From Planctomycetota bacterium (GTDB lineage: Bacteria > Planctomycetota > UBA1135 > UBA2386), in assembly GCA_020425885.1 (NCBI GenBank), contig JAGQRA010000649.1:1-22976 (forward strand): a stretch of 22,976 nt of DNA, read 5' to 3'. The position numbers were made by a program, and so were the translations under genes. The number at the start of each line of letters is the position of its first letter. Positions within the stretch are counted from its first letter, which is position 1. Below the pieces are notes generated by a model that saw only the letters and a program-made list of their open reading frames with translations, ran no database searches and was not told the origin of the DNA. Shown here in pieces: positions 1 through 6,192 of this stretch.

Positions 1-610
1 CCTGGACCAGCCGATCTTCCTCGGCGATCCAGGCCGACAGCTTGCCGCCATAGACGCAGCCGGTGTCGAGGCCGATGCACTGCGGCCTTCGCACCAGACC
101 GCGGCGGGCCCAGTGACCGAAGACGACGCGACGGCGGCCTCGGTAGAAGTCATCCCACGGCCTGAACGGCGGCCCTGGCGGCGGCCAATCGTCGGGCGGC
201 CGTTCGCCGGCGGCATCGCAGTAGCGGACATTGACGGCGTAGTTCGCCGCCTCCGCATCCTCCCGGTCGAGCCGCAAGAGATGCGCCTCGTCCCAGCGCG
301 GATGCAGGCCGGCGTGCACCATGACGACATCGTCGAACAGGCGCACGATCGGTTGCGCCGCGAGCCAGTCGCGGTGCCGCGGGTCCTCGACGCGACCCTT
401 CGCCAGCCAGCCGAGGTCGTGATTGCCGAGCACGGCCTCGGCCTCGAGCTCCATCATCCGCTCGAGCACCCCGACCGAGTCCGGCCCCTTGTTGACGAGG
501 TCTCCGACCGGCAGCAGACGATCGCGGCCCGGCCGGAAGTCGACCGCGGTCAGCAGCCGTTCGAGCGCGTCGAGGCATCCCTGAATGTCGCCGACGAAGA
601 CCCGCCGCAT
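1..610 (-). CDS. apaH: Symmetrical bis(5'-nucleosyl)-tetraphosphatase (ApaH), 3' end cut by window edge
   Basis: This PPP-family metallophosphatase is expected to hydrolyse Ap4A to two ADP in the cytoplasm, removing stress dinucleotides. The frame is open from ATG at 610 to the left edge (203 codons) with no stop. Visible motifs are GDIQGCLDAL (residues 7-16), the metal-binding GDLVNKGPDS, GNHD, a histidine in MVHAGLHPRWD, VFGHWA, and the ApaH-type end GLDTGCVYGGKLSAWI. The GDxQG form of the first motif is common in ApaH. The alignment reaches almost the family's usual C-terminus, so only a few codons should be missing. The start overlaps the stop of the M14 peptidase gene upstream by one base (TGATG), which implies co-transcription and probably translational coupling. 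A PPP phosphatase with another nucleotide or phosphoprotein substrate is possible but less likely. Confidence 0.88.
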   Translation of the reverse strand, partial: MRRVFVGDIQGCLDALERLLTAVDFRPGRDRLLPVGDLVNKGPDSVGVLERMMELEAEAVLGNHDLGWLAKGRVEDPRHRDWLAAQPIVRLFDDVVMVHAGLHPRWDEAHLLRLDREDAEAANYAVNVRYCDAAGERPPDDWPPPGPPFRPWDDFYRGRRRVVFGHWARRGLVRRPQCIGLDTGCVYGGKLSAWIAEEDRLVQ

Positions 611-2184
611 CACGGGATCGGCGTCACCGCGATCGGGTTGCTCCAGGTCTTGACGCCGTAGTGGTAGGCCGGATCGAACGTGATGCCGGCCACGTACGTC
701 GTGAAGCCGACGAGCCAGGCCTGATTGGGAATCGTCAGCACCGACGTCGCCTGCGACGAACTGTTGAGCGCCGTCCAGGTCGGAGCCAGGAACGAGTTGC
801 CCGACACCGCGGCCGTGAACAGGAAGTCCGGGTTGAGCGGGATGATGCGGGTGCCGCCGATATCGAGCCCCGGCGTCGTGCCGAGCGACCAGCCGAACAA
901 CGCCAGCTTGCCGGCGTCGCCGGGGCTGGTGTAGGTGAAGGTGACGTTGGTGCCGAGGTTGCCGGCACCGGCGCTGCTCAGCACCGCGGGCACGCCGTTC
1001 GGCGCGAGCACGACCTCGATCGTCACCGGCTGGTCGTAGCCGGTCACGCCGACGGGCACGGTCGCGCTCTGATGACCGGCGGCGGCGAAGGTCACGTTCC
1101 AGTTGCCGATCGGCAGCCACAGCCCGTAGCGACCATCGCGGCCGCGGCTCATGCACTTCTCGCCGTGGAAGAAGGTGTTCGGCGTGTAGCTGATGTTCGC
1201 CACCAGCGGCGCGTTGCCGAGGCTCGACCTGACGTGACCGCGAACGGCCGGCTTCCAGGTCGTCACCGCGCGGCGGATGCCGGGCCAGACGCGAACCTCT
1301 TCAGCCAACGTCGTCGTGTAGGCGGGCTGGAACGAGGTCCCGATCTCGGTCAGGAACGACATCGTGCCGCCGCTGGCCCAGTGGTCCTCGGGCGCCTCAC
1401 CCGAGCCCGACGGGCTGCGCTTGAGGTAGCTCATCGGCGTCCGCAGATCGTCGACGTAGCGCTCGATCAGGTTGTAGACCGAGGACGACACCGACGCGCA
1501 CGGCGCGTAGGTGCGCAGCACCTCCTGCCCGGAGCTGTGGAAGTCGAGGTAGATCTCGGGACGCAGCGTGGCTACCAGATTGCGCATCGTGACGACCTCG
1601 GGCTCGCTGCCCGGCGACGGGCCGCGGTAGGTCTCGGAGGTCGTCGTCGCGCTCGACCCGCACAGACCCCAGAGGAACGGGTAGTTGCGGTTGGGGTCGA
1701 CGCCGTAGCTGGTGCCACCGTTCGGCCGGCGGTTCTTGCGCCAGTAGTAGTAGCTGGTCCAGACCCAATTGACGCCGTCCGGGTTCACGGTCGGCACCAG
1801 ATACAGCTCGTGACCGTCGACGAGCGCCTGCAACGCCGGATCGGAGGCGTAGCCGCTGAGGATGCGATCGGCGGCGCCGAGCACCATGACCGGCGAGTTG
1901 AGCTCGCGGGCATGATGCTGCGCCGCGATGACCATCGCCGGTTCGTCCTCGTCGCTGGCGACGTTGTCGCTGATCTTCAGGGCGAAGATCGAACGGCTGT
2001 CGTGCGTCAGCTGCCCGCCGGGCAACGCGCTGATGTCGACCTTCATCGCCAACGACGGATACGCGGTGACGAAGTTGTCGATCGCGGCCTCGATCTCGGC
2101 CGGCGTGTAGTAGGCAGGATCCTGGGCCGGCAGCAGCGCGGCGCCGGCCAGGAGCGGGAGAACGAGGGTGGTGGACGTTCGCAT
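610..2184 (-). CDS. Secreted M14-family zinc carboxypeptidase
   Basis: This is a predicted extracytoplasmic zinc exopeptidase. I chose ATG at 2184 because it begins a clean signal peptide (MRTSTTLVLPLLAGAALLPA); an upstream ATG at 2241 would add 19 polar residues before it. Zinc and catalytic signatures, in this numbering, are QHHARE (His91 and Glu94 as HxxE), the substrate-binding DPNRNYP (about 163-169), DFHSSGQ (zinc His216) and the catalytic Glu280 in FLTEIGTSF. After the catalytic domain comes a carboxypeptidase-regulatory-like beta domain (about 325-400), then a beta-rich tail of about 120 residues ending TPIP. I associate that tail with planctomycete secreted proteins; it may serve attachment or sorting. 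The gene is 524 residues long, begins an operon with apaH, and has no Shine-Dalgarno sequence. The stretch upstream reads CCTCCT on the coding strand, the complement of one. Confidence 0.92.
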   Translation of the reverse strand: MRTSTTLVLPLLAGAALLPAQDPAYYTPAEIEAAIDNFVTAYPSLAMKVDISALPGGQLTHDSRSIFALKISDNVASDEDEPAMVIAAQHHARELNSPVMVLGAADRILSGYASDPALQALVDGHELYLVPTVNPDGVNWVWTSYYYWRKNRRPNGGTSYGVDPNRNYPFLWGLCGSSATTTSETYRGPSPGSEPEVVTMRNLVATLRPEIYLDFHSSGQEVLRTYAPCASVSSSVYNLIERYVDDLRTPMSYLKRSPSGSGEAPEDHWASGGTMSFLTEIGTSFQPAYTTTLAEEVRVWPGIRRAVTTWKPAVRGHVRSSLGNAPLVANISYTPNTFFHGEKCMSRGRDGRYGLWLPIGNWNVTFAAAGHQSATVPVGVTGYDQPVTIEVVLAPNGVPAVLSSAGAGNLGTNVTFTYTSPGDAGKLALFGWSLGTTPGLDIGGTRIIPLNPDFLFTAAVSGNSFLAPTWTALNSSSQATSVLTIPNQAWLVGFTTYVAGITFDPAYHYGVKTWSNPIAVTPIP

Positions 2185-2303
2185 GGGATGAGGAGGTTCC
2201 GACTTGCGGGGCGACAAGGGCCGTGCATTGTTCCGCATCAAGCTCGTCCCTCACAGCCCCTCTTCGTGCCTCTCGAACAATCGTCTCACCGCGCGACGGC
2301 CCG

Positions 2304-3872
2304 ATGAACCGTCTCCTGCGCGCCGCCGGCTCGATATCGGCCCTGACCCTGGTGTCGCGCATCCTCGGGCTGGTTCGCGATCGGCTGATGGCGCAGGCCT
2401 TCGGTGCCCGCTGGATCCAAGGCACCTTCCTCGTCGCATGGATGTTTCCGAACCTGATGCGGCGCCTGCTTGGCGAGGGCGCGCTGTCGGCCGCGCTCGT
2501 GCCGGCCTATACCGCGGCGCGAAAACGTGATCCGCAGGCCGCGCGCGAACTGCTCGCCCAGGTCCTCGGCAACGTGACGACGATCCTGCTACCGGTCTGC
2601 ATCGTGGTCGCCATCGTCAGCCTGACCCTGCCCGCGGAGTGGTTGCCGGCGCCGGAGAAGGGCGGCGTCGAGGCGATGCGATTGTTGCTCGCGCTCAATG
2701 CCGTGCTGTTCGCCTACGCGCTGCCGGTCTGCCTGTGCGCGGTGCTGTCGGGCGCCATGAACACGCTCGGCATGTTCGCGCTGCCGGCGACGGTGCCGGT
2801 GCTGCTCAACGTGTTCTGGATCGCGGCGCTGCTGCTGGCCCGGCCGCTAGGCTTCAGCGTCGATGTCGAGATCGCCAACTTCGCTGCCTGGTGGCTGTCG
2901 ATCGGCGGCTTGCTGCAGCTCTTGTTCCTGATCGTGCCGATGCTGCGACGCTCTGAACTGCTGCGACCCAGGCTCGGTCTGCCGCGGCGCGGGACCCCGG
3001 CGTTCGCCGTGTTCGTCGCCATGGGCCCGATGGTCGTCGGCATGTCGCTGAATCAGATCAGCTCGCTGCTCGACACGTTGATGGCCTACTACCTCGTGTC
3101 GTCGGGCGCCGTCACCTACATCTACCTGGCCAATCGGCTGCTGCTGTTCCCGCACGCCCTGACCGCGATGTCGCTCGGCGTCGCCGCGTTCCCCAAGCTC
3201 GCGCTCGAGGCGACGGCAGCCGACCGCGGCCCGGTCCGTCGCACGCTGGATCAGTTCGCGGGCCACACGATCGTGGTCACGCTGCCGGCCTCGGTCGGCC
3301 TGATGCTGCTCGCCGATGACGTCGTGCGGGTGCTGTTCGTCGGTGGCGAGTTCGTCGCAGGCGACGTCTGGCCGACCGTGCTGACGGTATCTTGCCTCGT
3401 CGCCGGCCTGCCGTTTCTCGGCCTGGCGCAGCTCTATGCCCGCGCCTTCTACGCGGTCGGCGATGTGCGCACCCCCGCCCGCCTCGCGGCTTGCCTGGTC
3501 GCGCTCAATGCCCTGCTCAACCTGGCCCTGCTGTGGCTGACGCCGCTGGGCACGGCCGGCCTCGCGCTCGCGAGCAGCCTGTCGTCGTTGACCAACGCGG
3601 CGATCCTGGCCCGTCGCTTCCGTCGCCACGTGCCGTCGGCCGCGAACGCGCACCTCGCCGCCACCTGGATCCGGTCGCTGATCGCGACGGCGGTGATGTC
3701 GATCGTCGTCGTGTCCCTGCGAACCGCCACGGCCGAGGCCACCCATTGGCAGCTGGCGTGGCGCAATCTCGTCATCCCGATCCTCGGCGGCATGGCAGCC
3801 TACGCCGCCACCCACTGGCTGCTCGGCTCGCGCGAGCTGGCCTCGCTGCGCCGCGGCGGCCGCGGGCACTGA
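2304..3872 (+). CDS. murJ: Lipid II flippase MurJ (MviN)
   Basis: This polytopic inner-membrane MOP-superfamily transporter moves lipid II across the membrane for peptidoglycan assembly. The 522 residues are close to the usual 500-530. The N-terminus carries the family signature: VSRILGLVRD, then FPNLMRRLLGEGALSAALVP, with the cavity arginines in VSR, VRD and LMRR. About 14 hydrophobic segments run through the protein, and the middle block YIYLANRLLLFPHALTAM matches the MurJ ADRL region. Start ATG 2304 (MNRLLRAAG) is preferred over 2223 because the 27 extra residues are low-complexity and would sit where MurJ normally begins. Two acidic positions common in MurJ appear changed: Asp in the ATDAFF-like stretch reads Gly (IQGTFL), and Asp in ADRL reads Asn. 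The gene is divergent from the M14 peptidase and convergent with the next pair. Confidence 0.93.
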   Translation: MNRLLRAAGSISALTLVSRILGLVRDRLMAQAFGARWIQGTFLVAWMFPNLMRRLLGEGALSAALVPAYTAARKRDPQAARELLAQVLGNVTTILLPVCIVVAIVSLTLPAEWLPAPEKGGVEAMRLLLALNAVLFAYALPVCLCAVLSGAMNTLGMFALPATVPVLLNVFWIAALLLARPLGFSVDVEIANFAAWWLSIGGLLQLLFLIVPMLRRSELLRPRLGLPRRGTPAFAVFVAMGPMVVGMSLNQISSLLDTLMAYYLVSSGAVTYIYLANRLLLFPHALTAMSLGVAAFPKLALEATAADRGPVRRTLDQFAGHTIVVTLPASVGLMLLADDVVRVLFVGGEFVAGDVWPTVLTVSCLVAGLPFLGLAQLYARAFYAVGDVRTPARLAACLVALNALLNLALLWLTPLGTAGLALASSLSSLTNAAILARRFRRHVPSAANAHLAATWIRSLIATAVMSIVVVSLRTATAEATHWQLAWRNLVIPILGGMAAYAATHWLLGSRELASLRRGGRGH

Positions 3873-3902
3873 GCCTGGCGCTGGCGCGCGCGGCCGACAG
3901 GC
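3873..3902. terminator. Possible weak bidirectional hairpin between convergent genes
   Basis: The 30 bases between the murJ stop and the convergent stop at 3903 begin with GCCTG (3873-3877) and end with CAGGC (3898-3902), a 5-bp inverted repeat around a very G+C-rich loop. No T-run follows on either strand, so intrinsic termination is doubtful. Confidence 0.2.
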
Positions 3903-4403
3903 CTACTCGAGCCGCTCGAACTCGAGGAAGCTCTGCTCGTCCTGCCAGATCCGCAGCATGCCGCGGATGACGTCGATGCGGCGCACCTGCTTGGTGCCCG
4001 GCGCCTCGACATGGATCTCGCCGTCCTCGTCGGTGAAGAAGCCGAGCTCGATCACGGTATCGACCCGGTCCTTGTTCTTCGCCCAGGTCCGCACGCCGGC
4101 GCGCAGCAACGGGTAGTCCGGATCGGACCCGGCAGCAGCCAGCACCACGAGCATGTGCCGGCGCGTGATCGCGACGTAGCCGCGATTGACCTGGGTGTCG
4201 AAGGCGCTCTTGTCGACGCGCGTTCGCAGCACGTAGACGCCCTCGAGTGGGCTGCGCTCGTGCTGACCCGGAATGGCAGTCGGCACCGTTCCCGGCTGCG
4301 GCTCCTGCGACTGTTGCGACTGCGGCGGTGGCGCCTTCTCGGGTTCCTGCATCGACAGGGCCCAGATCGCCGCCAACACCCCGAACGTCATGACGACCTT
4401 CAT
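3903..4403 (-). CDS. Small secreted protein of unknown family
   Basis: I do not recognise a family for this 166-residue protein. It starts with a signal peptide (MKVVMTFGVLAAIWALSMQ). A Pro/Gln-rich linker of about 30 residues follows, then a compact domain of about 120 residues alternating beta-like hydrophobic stretches (EGVYVLRTRVD, GYVAITRRHMLVVLA, DTVIELGFFTDEDGEIHVEA, RGMLRIWQDEQSFLEFERLE). The pattern of a Gly-rich first strand, paired strands and a late Trp resembles lipocalin-like or small beta-barrel domains, but that is only an impression. The gene starts three bases after the stop of the regulatory-domain membrane protein upstream, so the two are probably co-expressed and act in the same envelope compartment. 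Base composition matches its neighbours. Confidence 0.75.
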   Translation of the reverse strand: MKVVMTFGVLAAIWALSMQEPEKAPPPQSQQSQEPQPGTVPTAIPGQHERSPLEGVYVLRTRVDKSAFDTQVNRGYVAITRRHMLVVLAAAGSDPDYPLLRAGVRTWAKNKDRVDTVIELGFFTDEDGEIHVEAPGTKQVRRIDVIRGMLRIWQDEQSFLEFERLE

Positions 4404-4406
4404 CTG

Positions 4407-5645
4407 CTACCTCACCGAAACCTGGATTCGAATGCCCTCGAGGGTCTGACCTGCCGCCAGTTCGACGCGACCACGCCCGAGTCGCATCGGATCGGGTTTC
4501 CGCCGCGGCCGGCGCGGCGGCTCGTACTGCGCGGTGATCTCGATGCTGCCGGGCAACACGTGCGCCAGTTCGAACGCGCCATCGGCATCGGTCTGCGTCG
4601 CCGCGCCATCGGCCGCGAACACGTGCGCCCCGACCAGCAGATTGCCGCTGAACGCGTCGACGACGGTGCCGCGCACGCGGCCGGCCGGCTCGACGGTCAG
4701 GCCGACCTCGCCCTGGCGCGTGGCGCGCACCTCGCGGCAGCTGTGGAAAGGGCCGAGGCCGTACACGATCAGCCGCGGTTCGAACTCGGGTGGGATGTGC
4801 TCGAGCACGAACGAGCCGTCGACGCCCGGGCTGGTCTCGACGCCGGGAAGGCCTCGCGCCAGGATGCGCAGGCCCTGCACGTCGACGTCCCGTGGCGCGC
4901 TGATCGCGCCGCGCACTGCCGGCGCGGACTGCACCGCCGCGATGACCTCGCGCTCGTCGCCGGCGGCCGGCACCTCGACATGGGTGATGGCGTGGTCGGC
5001 GGCGAGCACGCGCACGCTCAGCGGGCGCACGCTGGCCGCGACGCCCGTGAGCACGAAGTTGCCGTCCGGGTCGGTGCGGGCCGTGGCCAACGCCACGCCG
5101 TGCTCGCCGCCGGCCATCGCGATGACCTCGGCATCGGCCACCGGGCGCATGCCCGAGCTGCGCCAACCGAAGCACCAGAAGCCGATCGGCTCGCCGACCC
5201 GGCCACGGATGCTGCGCGGCCGTTCGAGTTCGATCGGCGGCACGGGCTTGCCGAGCTCCACGTAGACCACCCCGGCGCCGACATCGGGGCCGCGATAGCG
5301 AACCACCGCGCGACCCGGGACCTGCGAACCGTCGAGCGTCGCCGCGAGATCGCCGTTCAGATCGACCGATGCCAGCGCGATCGGCGGCGACGGGGTCTCG
5401 TAGGACAACCGGTCGGGAAAGATCGTCAGCTGCAGATCGGGCAGAGTGCCGGTCACGCCTTCGGCGATGGCTGCCGCGCTGAACGTGAGCGTGACGTGTC
5501 CGGCCCGCCACTGACTCCAGAGCCAGACGATGAGCGCGCCCAGCGCGATGAGTGCGGTGACGACCAGTACCGGCGTTCGCCGCGAGCGGCGCGGCGCGCG
5601 CTGCCGCCGCCTCGATGCTGCTCGCGACTCATGGGTACGGGACAC
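4407..5645 (-). CDS. Membrane-anchored protein with carboxypeptidase-regulatory-like beta domains
   Basis: The N-terminus is very basic (SRTHESRAASRRRQRAPRRS) and is followed by one transmembrane helix (TPVLVVTALIALGALIVWLW), so the rest should lie outside the cytoplasmic membrane. The exported part contains several beta-sandwich modules of the CarboxypepD_reg/Cna-B-like type: RSIRGRVGEPIGF with TDPDGNFVLTGV, APAVRGAISAP with GVDGSFVLEHIPP, and GRVRGTVVDAFSGNLLVGA with TDADGAFELAHVLPG. The typical DxxGxFxLxxVxPG turns are clear. No enzyme motif is visible, so a structural or binding role is likely. An ATG lies at 5690, but I prefer GTG 5645 (412 residues). The ATG overlaps the divergent sixA start, its 15 extra residues look non-coding, and a TATCGT element sits exactly 7 bases before the GTG. 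The gene leads an operon with the small secreted protein. Confidence 0.78.
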   Translation of the reverse strand: MSRTHESRAASRRRQRAPRRSRRTPVLVVTALIALGALIVWLWSQWRAGHVTLTFSAAAIAEGVTGTLPDLQLTIFPDRLSYETPSPPIALASVDLNGDLAATLDGSQVPGRAVVRYRGPDVGAGVVYVELGKPVPPIELERPRSIRGRVGEPIGFWCFGWRSSGMRPVADAEVIAMAGGEHGVALATARTDPDGNFVLTGVAASVRPLSVRVLAADHAITHVEVPAAGDEREVIAAVQSAPAVRGAISAPRDVDVQGLRILARGLPGVETSPGVDGSFVLEHIPPEFEPRLIVYGLGPFHSCREVRATRQGEVGLTVEPAGRVRGTVVDAFSGNLLVGAHVFAADGAATQTDADGAFELAHVLPGSIEITAQYEPPRRPRRKPDPMRLGRGRVELAAGQTLEGIRIQVSVR

Positions 5646-5652
5646 CGCGTGG

Positions 5653-5679
5653 ACGATACCGTTCGCGACCGGATAGTGT
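5653..5679. promoter_or_regulatory. Candidate divergent -10 elements for the 5645 gene and sixA
   Basis: On the minus strand TATCGT (5658-5653) is followed by 7 bases and then GTG 5645. On the plus strand TAGTGT (5674-5679) is followed by 9 bases and then the sixA ATG at 5689. Neither start has a Shine-Dalgarno sequence. I see no convincing -35 hexamers, so these calls rest on position and on the same pattern recurring elsewhere in the window. Confidence 0.32.
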
Positions 5680-5688
5680 TCGCACCGC

Positions 5689-6183
5689 ATGCTGATCTAC
5701 CTGTTGCGCCACGGGGTCGCCGAGGACGGATTCGGCATCGATGACGCGGAACGTGCCCTGACCGAGGATGGCTGGCGCAAGCTGCGCGACGCGGCGCCGG
5801 CGTGGCGCCGGCTCGTCGAGGACCTCGACGTCGTCGTGCAGAGCCCGTTGCGTCGGGCGCGGGAGACGGCCGCGGTCCTGCTCGAGGCCGTCGGCGGCGA
5901 TCCGAAGCTACGAACCGAGGCGATGCTCGAGCCCGGGGCCGATCCGCAGCTGGCCATGGAGTTCCTGCTCGCCGAGCTGCGCAGCTCGACCGACGGCATC
6001 GCCCTCGTCGGTCACGAGCCGCACCTCGGCGCGCTGCTCGGGCTGCTTCTGACCGGCCGCGAACACAGCGCCGTGCCGTTGAAGAAGGGGATGCTGGTCG
6101 CGGTCGAACTCGCGCGGCCGACGAGTCTCATCGGCGCGCTGAAGTTCTCGCTCTCCTGGAAGGCGGCCGCGCGGCTGCGGTGA
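5689..6183 (+). CDS. sixA: Phosphohistidine phosphatase SixA
   Basis: This cytosolic histidine-phosphatase-superfamily enzyme removes phosphate from phosphohistidine, classically on HPt domains of phosphorelays. The protein is 164 residues, near the 160 usual for SixA. It opens with the catalytic MLIYLLRHGVAEDG (nucleophile His8), then RALTEDGWRKLRDAA and SPLRRARETAAVL, which supplies the second Arg of the pocket. The second catalytic His is in IALVGHEPHLGALLGLLL. The C-terminus has the short SixA-type finish PLKKGMLVAVELAR, not the longer phosphoglycerate-mutase tail. No Shine-Dalgarno is present; see the TAGTGT element upstream. The gene is divergent from an envelope protein gene and convergent with another 9 bases away, so it looks monocistronic. 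In this kind of organism the substrate could be another phosphohistidine protein. Confidence 0.9.
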   Translation: MLIYLLRHGVAEDGFGIDDAERALTEDGWRKLRDAAPAWRRLVEDLDVVVQSPLRRARETAAVLLEAVGGDPKLRTEAMLEPGADPQLAMEFLLAELRSSTDGIALVGHEPHLGALLGLLLTGREHSAVPLKKGMLVAVELARPTSLIGALKFSLSWKAAARLR

Positions 6184-6192
6184 TGCGCGCTG

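Noticed and set aside
2223..2303. Upstream extension of murJ to ATG 2223
   Set aside because: It adds a Ser-rich stretch not seen in MurJ; ATG 2304 gives the standard N-terminus.
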